NCBI GenBank assembly: GCA_963969595.1
Contig: OZ018409.1
Location: forward strand, 45,955,282 to 46,019,281
Direction of reading: 5' to 3'
Length of the DNA stretch: 64,000 bases
Origin: Neckera pumila
Lineage: Eukaryota > Streptophyta > Bryopsida > Hypnales > Neckeraceae
Made by a program: the position numbers and the translations under genes. Position 1 is the stretch's first letter. Each line of letters starts with the position of its first letter. A model generated the notes under the pieces. That model was not told the DNA's origin and did not search any database. It saw only the letters and a list, made by a program, of their open reading frames with translations. Positions 12,922-27,000 of the stretch are shown piece by piece.

Positions 12922-15900
12922 ATGGTGGGTTTTCAGTCGGCGGAGGATCTCGAGAAGCGGGGGCTGGATGCCTTTGTGGACGAGGATTTCGAAAGCGCCG
13001 TGAATTTCTACACGGAGGCTTTGTCTCTGGAGGCCGAAAATGCGTCGGTATACATCAATCGCGCCGCTGCTCATGTCAAACTCGAGAATTATACGGGTAA
13101 GAAGGAATTAGGGTTGAGTGGTGGGATTGTCGATAGATACGAATGGGCTTGGATCGATTTCTAACTAATGCTTGTGTGGAACGAAGATCCTCTTTGTTTT
13201 TGGTTGAGGTTTTGGGGACCTATTTTGCACATTTGTAGATTGATTGAGGAATCTCTTCCCTTTCCTTTTTGAAAGAAACCCTAAGAGAGAACTCCCCATG
13301 AATGCTCTGGCACATCAATATTGAGACTCTCATGGACTGCTATTGTCCTTGCACCTTAGTTCTTGTCGGTAAGAGGGTGTAGCATTGAGTCTGTACGGAG
13401 GGTACGCTATGCTTTTTTGAGATTGAAGCGGTTCCGAATTAAAGTTTTGAAATTTAATGATGGTTATGTTGGACAGGGAAATAACTGTCGGTAGTGTTGC
13501 ATGCTGCAGAGTTGACCTAATGTGATTTTCTATGGTAGTAGCAAAGAAGAGTTTTCAGTGTGATGCTCTTACTAAATGGAAGTATGTTGGTGGTAACAGA
13601 TGCTGTTGCTGATGCGAACAGAGCGATTGAGCTAAATCCAAAACTATCGAAGGCGTATCTTCGAAAAGGGTAGGCGAGTTGAATGAGTCTCTTAATCAAT
13701 GCCGGATGTACAAGTATAGCGGTTATGGCTAGGAACAGATTCTTCTTTCTGCAATTTGTTACTCGGCCATTAGTCTTCTTGAACAGTATCAGCTGTCGCT
13801 TGGACATTTTGCAGAGTATGTAACAGAATTGATTGAGAGTGAACTGATTTAATTGATTTAGGGAGCTTTAGTGGGGGTCAATAATCATGGACGACAGCAG
13901 GCATGGCATCTAGGGGTCGAAGTGAAGGGATCGTCTTTTGTTTTGCTGACGAGTTCTTATGAGTCCAAGATTTCCGGTGTTTTGAGCCTTTCTTATTTGT
14001 CTGGTGATGTCAGTATAGCGTGCTTTCACCTTGAAGAATATCAGACCGCGAAGACATCCTTCGAAGCAGGGGCCGCTTTAGATCCAAAGGCCTCTACATT
14101 CAAGTCGTGGATTTCAAAATGCGATGCGAAAATCAGAGGTACGACTATTCTATCTTTTCCCAAAAGGCTTAGGAATCTTCTATCGTTTTGCCATAGATGA
14201 AGGATGTTGTTTCTTTATTGATCTTTGCGTGTGTGCAGAGGAAAATGGGGAAGTAGTTGCGGCCTCCAAAGCAAATTCTGCTGCAGTTTATACCACACCA
14301 GAGGAGGATGTCGCGCAAGCGGGGAGTTCTGGAGCTGAATCTCAGAAAGAAGAGGCAGCTTCAGATTCTTTGCCTGCACCTGTGCCTGCGCCCAGTCCGC
14401 CTGCACCAGCAAAATTCAGGTGTGGGGATTGGAATGTTTGATAGTTTCTAGCTTTCATCTAAACATATAATTGTGGGCTAGAGGCAGGATTGTGGCCTAA
14501 TCTAGAATATTATTTTTGCTATTGGTTTCCTGTTATTCATGGGAAGGGTTATAGCTAGACGACTTTCTCTCACGAAGTTGATTGTACAGGTCTGTACTTG
14601 TATCATTTCAAGGCTATTTGTAGGTATCCAGGTTATTCTCTGTGTATATTGCTCTCATCTTTGGGAAGATTGGTCATGTCTCTAATGGCTTTGAGCGCTT
14701 TGTTTTATTACTGTAGACACACTTGGTACCAGTCTCAGTCTCATGCTTTTATTGAGATATTTGCCAAACGCGTCAAGAAGGAGGATTTGGAAGTGGACTT
14801 CGGAGAGCAAATTGTGAGTCAGTGATCTGCTGCACGTAGTGTCATACCCGCATTTTTCTTTCTTCAGATGACTATTCTTCTTTTCTTAATGCTATGGTGA
14901 TCTTTTTTGTTTAAATTAGGGTTGATTGGAACTAGGGCAGTGTACCGTTGTGATCATCCGGCTTCTGATGTTGGAGAAGAGATGGACGAGTGTTGCATCT
15001 AGACCGTTTAGTATCTTCTATTTTTGAATATTATACTGACAAGAAAAATCTATGGGTTGTAAAAAATCTGCGGTTCTTGCAGCTTAGTGTATTGATCAAA
15101 TCTGCCGACTCAGAAGAGCCTTACGTTTTGCAGCTTCGCCTGTTTGGTAAGGTACGAGGATGCTTGAGGCTGTCAATGCTGCCGAACTCTTACTCAAAGT
15201 TGAATTGTTAAGCATTGATTAATTTGAATGAGATCGTGCATTATGTGTTCTCAGTTCTGAGCTTGGAAATGCAGATCGTTCCGGCTCAATGCAGTTACAC
15301 TCCCTTGAGTACGAAGATTGAAATCAAGCTCGCGAAGGCCGACAATATACAGTGGAAGCAGCTTGAGTTTGACTCAAAGCCACAGATTGTTAAAACTGTG
15401 GTTATTCCAAAGGGTGTGGACTTGGTGCCTACTTGATTTCGCTTATGGTGCTTTCCATGTATGGTTTTCTATTTGGTTTTAGATACGATTTGTGCTCTTG
15501 TTTCTTTGCTAAATTTTTGGTAGGGCCCGCAGAGGAGAAGGTCAAGTACCCAACATCAAATAAGAAGCCCGCTAAGGATTGGGACAGGCTGGAGGCAGAA
15601 GTGAAAAAAGAAGTATGTCTATATGTCACTGATTAGTGTTTGCCATTATGAGCCTTTTGATGTTCTATTGTTGGAGATGATGTGCATTTGTTGATTTCTT
15701 GGACCTAATTCCTCTTCAGGGAGAACTTCTTTAGGATTTTGCGATCCTTCTTCACCTGATTAGGTTGGACATTTGACTATGTAGGAGAAGGATGAAAAAC
15801 TTGAAGGGGATGCCGCCCTTAACAAGCTGTTCCGAGAAATATACTCAAATGCTGACGAGGATACAAGGCGGGCAATGAATAAATCATTTGTATGTCTCCT

Positions 15901-16261
15901 TTACATTATTTTTATCAATTTGTTGTTATACTTGTACGTGAAGTATATAAAGCAGAAAATGAGATTTGTGTTTTGGCACAGGTATTCCTTCATTTGTGCA
16001 GGGGGCTACAGCTTATATAAAGTAGCTGATGCTAAATCTTTCCATGAAAAGAGTATTCACTAACGAGTATTCGTTTAATGGAAATGCAAATGGATTTATA
16101 GGTTACTTTAAATGTTCTGAAGTTCACATTTCTTTCTGTGAATATTTGGGCAGGTGGAGTCCAATGGCACGGTACTTTCCACAAATTGGAAGGATGTTGG
16201 CAAGAAGACGATAGAGGGCAGTGCTCCATCAGGTATGGATATGAAAAAGTGGGAAATATAG
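12922..16261 (+). CDS. SGT1: SGT1 co-chaperone (TPR-CS-SGS)
   Basis: SGT1 is an HSP90 co-chaperone that also binds RAR1 and SKP1. It stabilises NLR immune receptors and supports SCF ubiquitin ligases in the cytosol and nucleus. Ten exons: 12922-13096, 13600-13669, 14014-14138, 14239-14419, 14717-14813, 15083-15151, 15275-15413, 15524-15612, 15785-15889, 16154-16261. They join to 1158 nt (385 residues), a typical plant SGT1 length. Residues 1-115 form a TPR region ([20 protein letters not shown]). A variable Ala/Pro/Glu-rich linker follows. The CS domain starts at about 184 with RHTWYQS and contains EVDFGEQI and LQLRLFGK. The SGS domain (about 294-385) contains [16 protein letters not shown] and [14 protein letters not shown] and ends GMDMKKWEI. 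All introns are GT-AG. All three domains look intact. Confidence 0.96.
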
Positions 16262-19200
16262 GGACATATCGGTCGGCTGGAGCTCTGACGAGGCCCCGCT
16301 AACGTTTAACTAGTATTATTGGTGAAGATTTTAGGGAAATTGTCTGGAGAAGTTTGACACATCTCCTGTCAGTGCCAAATGACCGGATGATGTACTGATA
16401 GTTGTTGTCGTGGTGCTTAGCCAATATACCCCTTTTTAGAATGTATTTGTGACCTGAGTTGAAGCTAATTCACAGATCCTTTGTTCTAATTTAGCTTCAA
16501 CGAGTAGTCTGGTATTTGCTGTAGACCTGTCTGTTGGAGGATATGGTACAGAAGCGTGATCAGGTAAGCAAATATGTTGAGTTTGCACTAATTCTGTATT
16601 TCACCTTGGTAAGGTTTCTTGGATGATGGATTCCATTGAATTAAGGTTGGAATTTCTTTCTACGGATATTGCCATCCCTGCAGGGCATTCATTGTGTTGA
16701 CTTGTCACACTATTAGTTTGTGCTTGTCCAGCTCGCCATGTCTTTTCTACTTGGTGACCTTCTCATCCAAATTTTGAAGATAAATGGGTGGATCAAATTT
16801 CACAGTTCCCGGCACTTGTGGGGTTTTGCTGTTCGCAAGTAATTTGCATTTGTGGAAATTATTTCTTCATGGGTCATTTCTATGGACGGGTTTCACACAA
16901 TACGATTTTAACTCCAGAATCTAACTATCACTCTTCATCGCCGTCATTTCTCTCGCATGTGGCAAGAGAGCATAACATAGTAGGGATATGTTTTCCATCT
17001 CCAGAAATGTTTCAATCACTAAGGTCACCACTGTGCACCTAATTGTGTCCAAAACAGCAATTGAGCATTGTTCCTATTATTAAATTGTGCAATTTTTGGT
17101 TGGATCTTGATGGAAGTTGAAAAAGCATTCTAGGTTCTTTTCTTATGCATTTATCAGACACTAGATGAGTAAACTATGAATTTTCAAAGAGTTGAAAATA
17201 GGTGTTTCTAAATTCAACCCTAAACTCTTAGGAATAGTGGGTGTACTGTATATATGAAACAGTATTTGTAGGGGTTAGTTTTAGAAAGGGGTCATAATTA
17301 GGTGTAGTTACCTTATGGTGGGGTGTTCTAAAATTGCCTCATGTCATATTGCCTTCTACAATTAATGTTGAAATATATACTATATCTTGTTTGATGTGGT
17401 GCCTTCATTAACCTTTAGAGGTATGGGAATTCTTGTTTTGGATCCAACATAGTGTTTTGTATATTTGGTATAGAATTGAGGTATCCTATATATAATATCA
17501 ATAGAAGTTTATATTTAGTTGACAATTCTAATATGGGTCATTATTTCTCCTTGTACAAGTCTTAAAAGCTCCAAAAATGATAATGTATCGTATTCTATGT
17601 GTATTTGAGGAAGATTAGGTTTATATATTAAAATGACATGCAAATGAATAATGCTAATTGTTGCTAAATATAATGTTGTTATGTCATTTTGTCTATCTTT
17701 TCATCTTTTCTTGGACAACCATTGAAAGTTGAAGAATTTGAATACTGGAAATTTAGAACATTACATTACAAATTATTATCAATTTTGTTTTAAAATACAT
17801 GTTCTGCAAAAGAGTGTCCTATAGTTTTGTAAAGGTGCCTACCCATCAATTAATATGCTCATTAGCGGGTGATTTACCATGTAAACTTGTCACCTCAACT
17901 TTCCCTTTTAAATAGTTCATGCTTTAAACTTGATATTGCTAGAGCTTCCAAAAAAGTTCAGGCACCCGATTTGAAAAAAATAATTGGTCAAATTTTTGTA
18001 ATTTCTTGTTGGCAAGTGGAAGGAAGTTCCAACACACCAAAGAAATGCGACATTCATGTGCTAAAAATATGAGAACACATATTATTATGCACAAATATTA
18101 ATCAAAAACAATTTCACGCTATAATGCATCTATGATGCAACATGTCGTCGCCATGAGTAAACCATTTCTTTGCTATTAGTTGGGTTGGGTTTTGGGTATT
18201 TCAATTGCAATTCCTTGTTGACTCTTCATGTCGGCCAATTGTGTAAAGTGGTGAATGTCACAATCTTTGGCTAGAGCTCCAAATTTTTTTGTAGTCATGA
18301 ACTTCTTTTTTCTCCTGCTTTGAATGTAAAGGCACTCACATTATGACTAACTAACTAATGGAGAATGAGCGGGAAAATGAGAGCACAGATGTTTGGAAAA
18401 AGCTAAAGAACCATATAGATCTAACCAACTCATATTATCAATTAATAAAGTAAATTTTTATATTGAAAAAACTTATATTGTCAATTGATAAAGTGAATTG
18501 TTATATTAGATTTAGAAAAGCAGAGCCTCTTGATCAACAATTGTTATTTGAATACTATGACATCAACATTTCTAGTATTTGTTTTTTACCTCTTTTGCTA
18601 GACTACCATCAAAAAGAGTCAACACCCACCTATAAATTTTCAAATATTTATTTTTAGTTTGAAAATTTATTTGTAAATTTATTGATATCTCAAATATTGA
18701 TTATTTAAAAAATTAAAATCTAAAAAACTAAAAATTTAAATTTTCTGAAGAGATTGGATATTCATCATAGATCCTTATTTGATTTATTCATCATTAGTAG
18801 ATCCTTACTTGATCTATTCATTATAGATTTGGATATTCATCATAGAAGAATGCATGACATATCATTTAAAAATTCAAAATACAATTGGAAGTAGCATTTG
18901 CCGAAGTGGCCACAAAGTAAGTCTATAAAGACATAAGTATTGATAAACTTGTAATGAAAAATGAAATGTTGAAATATGGAGATCAAATTTTGTATCTTTC
19001 AAGTCTTTTAGAATCAATTTGTGAAATTTGAAGTGAAAAAGAAATATCCTTCAACTCTTAGTCTTTAGTTTAATAATTACAAAAAATCTCTATGTGCTTA
19101 ATCAAATTCCCTAAAAATTTTGAATGGATAATCAATTCTTTAGTAGATCCTTACTTGATTTTATATACTCTCCATCATTGTTAAAAGAACAAATTCATGC

Positions 19201-19672
19201 AATGAGCACCTTCAATCTACTTACAAACCCATGCATTACTTTATGTACAAAATCCCACCTAAATAAAGTCACTTTCTCATGAAAGGATAAATCAAATTAT
19301 ATTAGAAATAAATCATCTTTGTAACATGTTTAAAATCAATATAAAATCAATTTATATCCTATGTATCTATATAAATTAAACCATATTATAAAAAAATGAA
19401 TTGTCACCAAAAAAATTGAAAATGTAATTTCTGTTTTTGAAAATCTTACCAACTTATTGAATTACAAGTACATTTCAAAAATAAATTTTCAAATTTAGTC
19501 ATAAATTTATTTAGATTCTTTGTTCTTTTAAGTTTTCTAAAGTGTAAAATCTTTTGTTTGATGTCCCAAGTAGCGCAAAAAGCAGTCAAGATTTAGTTTT
19601 TATAATATTTGTATTTGGAGTTTACAATTACAAGTCTATTACACACAATCACTCTAAAATTGACAATATTAA
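16262..19672. other. AT-rich gene-poor spacer
   Basis: After the SGT1 3' UTR this is AT-rich DNA with many short open frames of biased composition. Short local duplications occur, for example repeated TAGATCCTTACTTGAT near 18764-18840 and again near 19145. No gene, RNA or complete mobile element was recognised. Confidence 0.5.
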
Positions 19673-20598
19673 CTTCTAAAGGACCAAACACCGTTTTTTG
19701 GCAACATAGTGATTTGGGGCAGCTTACTACAAACAAAAATTTTCTTTTTTTTCTTTGAAATTTTCACACAAGATATGCTTGCGGGGTTTCTTTAAGGCTT
19801 AACAATTTTCATAACTTTTGACTATATGGTTAAAAGATTATTGTATGATATGTAATTATCATTGATCTTCAAACAGCTCAAAAAAATCGGAAAAAATTAT
19901 TTTTAAAAAGTAAAAATTTAAGATTGGTTTTCTAGATTTATATATGCATAAAAAGCTTTTACTAATGAGATGAAAATTGTAAGGAGTTTTAGTTTGCGGG
20001 TAGTTATAGAATCTCTACTCTAAAATAAACTTTGAAGTCTTTTGTTTAACTCAATTTTCAAGTTTTTGAAAACAACAACAATATAGGTGTAGATTGTTTA
20101 TTACAACATTATAACCGTTTGGATTGGAATTTTTCAACTCCATAACTAAATTCTTGACACTTTTGCATTTAGAATCATTCTCTACTTCTTTCTACTTTCT
20201 ATTTTTTTCCTATACGTTGTATGATTCTAAACAATCTGAAAATTTTCAAGCATGTAACCAACTTGCCTTGAAGAATGAATCCAAAGAATAATCACTATTT
20301 TAGACATTTTTTCATACAAATGTGAACTTGTAAAGTGTAGCTGTCTGTTTTTTCATAGGTCCACAAAAAGGATTTTTGTCAATTCAAACACTAATATCTT
20401 GCAATCTACAGCATGGAAGTTTCTGAAATTTTTTCCACATCTTCTTGAAATAGTGTAATACAAGATGCTATGGTTACCGTAAAATAATCATTAACCGTAG
20501 TAACCAAATATGTCTTTTTTTCTAAAATTTGGTCCTTGTAATTGAAATGGCCATTTTGGAGCGTTTTTTGGTGAAAATATAGTCAAAAGCCTTTAGGT
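19673..20598. mobile_element. TTAA-flanked element, copy A (piggyBac-like MITE candidate)
   Basis: A 926-bp segment lies between TTAA at 19669-19672 and TTAA at 20599-20602. The left end reads CTTCTAAAGGACC and the right end inverts to ACCTAAAGGC. The interior is clearly related to copy B at 21388-22133, sharing blocks such as TCTGAAATTTTTTCCACA and an AAATGGC...TTTTTTGG block near the right end. No open frame of useful size is present. TTAA flanks and CC-type ends suggest a piggyBac-type insertion, but no transposase is seen. Confidence 0.55.
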
Positions 20599-20602
20599 TT
20601 AA

Positions 20603-21383
20603 GGATGTAATAAAGAATGGAAAGTATTTTTAATTTTAGGTTAACCTTTAAATCTTATTTATAAATATTGGTAATATAAATTAAACTATCAAACTATTCT
20701 AATGTAATGCAAAATTCAAAATCTAAAACCTTATTTGAAAACCAAAAGCACTTTCAACCTATGGTCCACTAATTCTTACACAAACTCTTTGCACACTCTT
20801 GCGCATTCAAATGAGTACTCTTGTCTATATTAACAAAATTTAGGTTTTGAAATCATTTAAAAAAATTCGTAGCTTTGAATTATTATAAAATTTAAAAGAC
20901 CAACTTTTAAAATTATGAGACAATGCTTTGGTTTTTTACTAAATGCCTTTTATGTTTGTTTTTCAAATTTTAATATTTTTTTCTATAAATAATATGATGC
21001 TCTATCTAAATTTAATTTTGTCTTTTCCAAAATATTAGGTCACAATTTAATAGGACATAATTTGAAAATTTAAATATCCTAGAAGATAATTAATTTTTTT
21101 GCATAGCTACACAAAAACTAATGCACCATTTGTACCATCCAAATCCCCCAATGCAAAATGATTTATCCAAATTGTTGTTTACAATACATCTTTACAAAAA
21201 TTCAAATACAGAAAAATTCAATAAGTTTAAGAGTTTTCTTTGTTTTTGTAAGCTCACTTCAAATTCCTTGAGTGTTCCCAATTTTTTTTAACAAGAACAT
21301 AAAAGGATTGCAGTTGCAACTAAATGCTTAGTGTCATATCAACTGCAAGTGCCTACAATGAAAGCCAATAGGACACGTCACAT
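20603..21383. other. AT-rich spacer between two TTAA-flanked elements
   Basis: AT-rich sequence with no open frame of note and no recognised repeat apart from homopolymer runs. Confidence 0.4.
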
Positions 21384-21387
21384 TTAA

Positions 21388-22133
21388 CCCCTAAAGGACC
21401 ATTGTCCATTTGGGAGACATATGGGATTTTGGGCAGGTACCTATGGGCTGAATTTTTGTCGTGATTTTCTGAAACTTTTTTTGAAGATAGAAAAACTGAA
21501 AAGCTTTGTGGGAATATAATTTTTTTCAATCAGTGCCCGAGAACAAAAGTTATGCCCAAATAAGCTCAAAATAGGGGATAGGGGGCAGCGAAATTTTTTT
21601 GCTAAAAATTAGATTTTTTTGTTTTATAATTTCTTTTCCTTATAGATTATATTTTTTCCTATTTGAAAAGCTTTGATTCATTTCATTTGGATTTTTTATG
21701 AGAAAGTCATGGACAATCATGTTTTTTGGGCAATTAAAGCATCTTGTACTATCTTCTACTTAACAATTTCTTTAAGAATGAAAATTAAGTTTTTTTGAAT
21801 TTTTTTTTTTTTTTTCTTGATTCTCAACTCAATTCTCCACTATAAAGATTTAAAGCTCAAAACTCTGTATTGCAAAAAATTTAAATTAAAAATGTTCAAA
21901 GTCAAAAATCTAGTCCCGCAATGTGTTGAAAATCTTGTTTTTTTCACTTTAAACGCAAAAATCTTGCAATCTTTGCGGTCAAAAATTCTGAAATTTTTTC
22001 CACACATTGTCATACTAGTTAGGTATAAGATCTTATGGTTGGATTTGCAAAAAAATCAATTTTCAGATTTTTTTACTCTTTGCTCTAGAAATGGCAGTTT
22101 TTTGGCAGAAAAAAGGCCTTGGTCCTTTAGGGG
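21388..22133. mobile_element. TTAA-flanked element, copy B (piggyBac-like MITE candidate)
   Basis: This 746-bp element has perfect terminal inverted repeats: CCCCTAAAGGACC on the left, GGTCCTTTAGGGG on the right. Each is bordered by TTAA (21384-21387 and 22134-22137), so flank plus repeat is symmetrical over 18 bases. TTAA duplication with ends starting CCC is the piggyBac signature. The one open frame inside (21817-22137) is Lys/Phe/Leu-rich low complexity and is not a transposase. A related fragment lies at about 32352. Confidence 0.7.
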
Positions 22134-22137
22134 TTAA

Positions 22138-24063
22138 AATCATCTTAATTAAGCAATATTTGGATATACCATTATTAGATATAATCAAGTCTTATACATA
22201 TAATGCTTGATTGCTACCTCCTCAAAAATACCCTTTTATTTGACATAAATAGACCTTTTCATTTTATTTACTAAACTGTATTATAATGGAAAAGAGAAGA
22301 GTAAAAAGGGCTCCTAACTATAGTAAAAGGTGGTAGAATAAGCATGATTGCTCAACAAAAATGTCATTCACTTGTTCAAACAATACATTTACAATGTAAT
22401 CAATTCACAATGATATCAAACAAGTGGTTTATAAATGAAAAGGTCAGACTTCTTGGCTTATCAATCATGTGGAGTATATCATTTAGTATATAGTTCATAT
22501 TCTTTGAGTCATTCAAATACAATATCATACACATAAGATTTTCCACAATTCCTAAAATCCTAAGTGATCAACATCCATTGGGTGGATGATGAATGTCGTA
22601 GAAGGTACATTTTAGTCATTTAATACCTTTTGACAAAGCTTTGAGATAAATCATATGATACATTGATTGAATGAAGAAATATGCAATATGTAAATCAATA
22701 GATGTGTTAGAGGAACTTCTCTTGTTTATTACAAAATTTCAATGTAATTTTACTATCACTTGTAGGTGGAGGGACCTTAATTCCTAAGCGTCATTAGAGT
22801 TTTTGGGTTTGAAAACATCATTACTTTTGAAATGTTATAGGTCTAAATGTCACTAAGGTATAGAAATTTCAACTATACAATCTCGTAGTGTATGTGTTGT
22901 AGATGACATGAATCAAATTTGGAGTCAATTGGTCACATAGATCGCAAAGATTATAATGTTTTAGTATTGAAACAAGATGCTAAAATTTTCCTAGCAACAC
23001 ATTAGAAGTGAATTTGATTTCTAAACCTACTCAAATGAAAACTTTAAACTATAAAGTACTTCAAAACCAGCATACAAACACATTGGTAAAAGAAAATATC
23101 ATTCAAATGACTCATTGTGTTTGCCAAAAATGGCTTTGAAATGTCAAAAAGTAGCATGAAAAGTTGCAAGAAGAACATCTGAGGCTAAATCCCCTTCTAC
23201 CGAATTGTTTCTCAGGCACCCATAACTTTTTGGATTGATATGAAATTTTAACCATACAAACTAGACTAGTATGCACAACTTTTCCAAAATTTATTGGAAA
23301 TGGACGCTGTATGAAGAAGAAACATGCCACCAAAGTTCACTATAATCCACACATGTCTGGATTTTGAACTTCGAGCGGTTCTCAAACATTCAAAACAACT
23401 TAGATTGACAATAACTAGACTTCAAGGGGATCTAATTCAACAAATTTTATTGAAACTAACATTGGATGAAGGAGCCATACAAGCCTCCAAAATTGAAGTT
23501 TGGTGAACTAGAATTGAACTTGTGAACTTTTAAATGACTCGCAAACATCAGTACATCTTGGATTGATCTAAAATGTTTACCATAAAAACTAGAAGAGAAA
23601 GCACAAATTTCTTAATAAGTTTTATTAAATTTGGACTTTGGATACAAGAGTTATGACACTTCAAATTGGACTTCCAAACTATGTGGGGACACTTTTGGTC
23701 ACCTGGGGTTCACAATTACTGGACACTTTCAGCCCAGATTCTTCATCCACGATTGTCGCATCGTTCATCCAATCCTAGACCCATACCCGCTGACTACCTT
23801 CCTATCCGGGCCTCAATGCAGGGGTCCGAACACATTCTTCCGATTGCACTTGATTCGGAGCTTTGTGCCTCTGTGATCGGTGAAGAAGAATCCTTGCATC
23901 CTTCGATGAACTTCGCACCTCATTATTCTTTTCGGTGGATTTAGCGATCGGTTCTGACTTTTGACACTCCTGGGTGATTTATTATTTTGGTTATTTCGAA
24001 TTCGAAAGATTTTGCGGAGATTTTGTGTTAGGGGGCTTTGCTAAGCGCAAATTGAGTACCAGC
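22138..24063. other. Spacer and 5' region of the LIG6-type gene
   Basis: 22.1-23.6 kb is AT-rich with no recognised feature. From about 23650 the sequence turns GC-richer and probably holds the promoter or 5' UTR of the ligase gene. The frame of the ligase ATG is open upstream for 33 codons, back to a TGA at 23962-23964, but contains no earlier ATG. No metallo-beta-lactamase or beta-CASP motif (HxHxDH) was found here in the open frames I read. Confidence 0.5.
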
Positions 24064-27000
24064 ATGCAAGCCACCGTTGGTGCGCCGGATGACCTCGAAG
24101 ATGTTTTTGATAATGCAGCCAAGTGAGTGTGAATCTCGATTTTCCGTCATGGAATATCTCCTTTCATTTTTGGTGTTATGCATTCATTTGGCGGACTTTG
24201 GAATTGTAGGGTTTGGGCTATTAACGTGTTAGCAACTTAACAGGCGATGGAATTTGAAAATTTTCTGCTTCCATTGTCGCAATGTCTTTCTGTATGCGGT
24301 GATTACGAGCTTGAGCTACTGAGATTTTCGGACCTTAAACCCCTGTTTCTGATATAGCAGCCAAGTGAGTGTGACTCTCGATTTTCATTCATGGAATCTC
24401 TCCTTTCAATTGCGGTGTTATGCGCCCATTTGGTGGTCTTTGGCAAGAGGGACGTTTTTGGAATTTTAGGTTGTGGCTTGTTAACCTGTTAGCATCCGCT
24501 GGCATTTGGAATTGCATGTTTCCGTTCTAGTGGTGTATATTGGACATTTGGTGATTATGAGATTGAGCTCCTGAGATTTTCAGGACTTAAACCCCAAGTT
24601 TTTTTCATTGCAGGTCCACTTTGGATGAGGTTGAGGGGTGGGCAGGAGGTCTTGCAACCACTAGCGATGTTGTTATGGGAGAGTTGCCAGGTGCTGCATT
24701 ATTCACTGAAGGAAATGGGCTGAGAGAGAGTAGTCATCATGAACCGTTGAATCTGGCGAGCTCTGAAGGTATGAGACTCTTACGAAATTCTGGAACCGGA
24801 GCTACTAAAGCTGTTCCTTCGGGAAAGAGGTTGGCAAGTGTGTCTGCCTCTGATGTATCTCCCTCCAAGAGTAGAAGCCGTAAAGTTGCTAAATCCACCA
24901 CTGTGGCATCTGGAAAGACTGGGAATAGCAAGGCAAAAGCTCTTGTACCTGCTGCATTCTTGGATAAAAAACAAGCATCTCAGCCAACAATATTGACTTT
25001 TTTCAAAAAGGCTGGAAATGAGGTGCCCTCTGCAGCGGTCAGCAAGGGGGAGAGTGGTTCAGATGCAACTGAAGCCAGAGATGATTCACAGGATACCATC
25101 GATTCAGATAGTCAGGTCGGGGTCGGCATTGAAGCTGAGAATATGGTGAACACCTTCCCGACCTCCGTATCTGCAGAATTGGAGAGTATTTCAACTTGTC
25201 AGACTGCCCCGTCGGAGGTTGGGGAGACCAGTAGAGGAATGATAAATGGTGGGAGAGACCCTTTTCAATATAACGACGAAGTTTCTCAGCTTCTGTTAAT
25301 TTTGGATGGACTTATAAATAAAGAAGAAGCTGAAAATCTGTTGCAGAAGGTGCATGGCAACGTTAGTGAGGCTCTTGATTTGCACTATGAAATGAAGTCC
25401 AAGCATGACCAAGCGAAATCATCAGTTTGCAAATCAATCAGCATTGGATGTGTTATTGAAGCCACTGTAAATCACCTCGAGGCAGAGGAAACATCAGTTG
25501 CCGGAGGAAGTGATTTCTCGTTTGTAAACAAAGACTTAGTTAGTGAGGACCTGGAGGTCTCTAAGCCATGCCCATCTGACAGATCGAGTGGCCGTCTGGA
25601 ATCTCTGTTCGTTAAACCAGAAGAGCATCTTTCAGTTTCAAAAATTTCTGTTGGCTTGGACCCAAATGTTGGTTCAGTTGCATTGCCTATCGGACAGTAT
25701 GATCCGATTGCACATGGTTGGTTCCTTTTCCTGATCTCAGCTTAGCAATAGTGTCAAGGCCAATCCTCTTGTGTTTCTTAGACATTGAATATCGAATACA
25801 TTCTGACCCTACACTTTCCGTTTTGTGGTGGGTCTTGCACTTCAGCAAATTCAAGATTATATGCTGAATTCCTTGAAGGTGTACTCTTTCATGCGTTAAA
25901 CCAATACCAGTTTGCTACTAACCACTTTATATGATGCATGGCAGCATGCTGGAAAGTTGGAGAGCTGGCTCCTTACGTTCATCTAGCTCGTGCTTTTGAC
26001 TTGGTAGAGCATGAAAGCGGACGCTTGAAGACTGCAGACATGCTTTGCAACATGTTTCGGAGGTGAATTGTGTGCAATAGTTTTGTCTCAGTTACTAGGT
26101 GTTCGCTATCTGTATGGAGTGAGCACTCCAACATAACTTTGCTTCAACAATGACAGACATTGCAATATATCTGTTTAGTTTGCAGGGGTAAATCAAATGC
26201 CAAGGATCGAGCGTGGGCGTGGAGTTTGACTGTTTTCATGTCATCAATTTCTAAATACCGCTTTGTCGGCAACTTATGGGTACTTACAAGCTACCATTGA
26301 AGTGGATCAAGGATTCTACCTTTTAATCAATTATCCATTTCTGTTGCAGCTTGTTAGCGTTGTCACCCCAAGATGTACTTCCTGCGGTGTACCTTGCAAC
26401 AAATCGCATTGCCCCAGATCACGAGAGTACGGTGAGTGCTTTCACATTTATTACTTTAAGTTTAGGAAATCTATGTTCGAAGCCATTGTTTTTGTCTTAA
26501 ATGAGCCGTTAATTTGACCATCTTTTCGGTCAGCATTGGCTTATTTGTGGATTGCTTAAGTCTCTTCTATATGTCTGATGGTGAACACTGTCATCGATTG
26601 CAGGACTTGAACATTGGAGGAAGTACAGTTGCAGCAGCTATAAGTGAAGCGACAGGAACACCAAGGGCAAAACTGAGAGAGATGTACAACAACATCGGGG
26701 ATCTTGGTATGTTCTTCAATCCTCCGCCTGTAAATGTGAGGAAAGGTGAGAAACACGTTTGAGGAAGTCATGTTAAATGGCCTAAACATCATGTTAAAGA
26801 CACATTACAACGGATACTGGAATGTATCAGGTGATGTCGCACAAGCTTGCCGGCAGAACCAGTCTATGCTTAGGCAACCGCCTGCGCTCCGAATTCGTAA
26901 GGTTTTTTCCACATTACACCAGATTAGGTGAGTTTCTAACTCATGGTTTATTCCACTCCTGAACCTTGTATACCGGACAATGAATTATATCAAAGAACCC

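Noticed and set aside
12768..13100. 110-codon plus-strand frame overlapping SGT1 exon 1
   Set aside because: It has no ATG at its start and is out of frame with the TPR-coding sequence.
21817..22137. 106-codon open frame inside the TTAA-flanked element
   Set aside because: Lys/Phe/Leu-rich low complexity with no DDE transposase motif.
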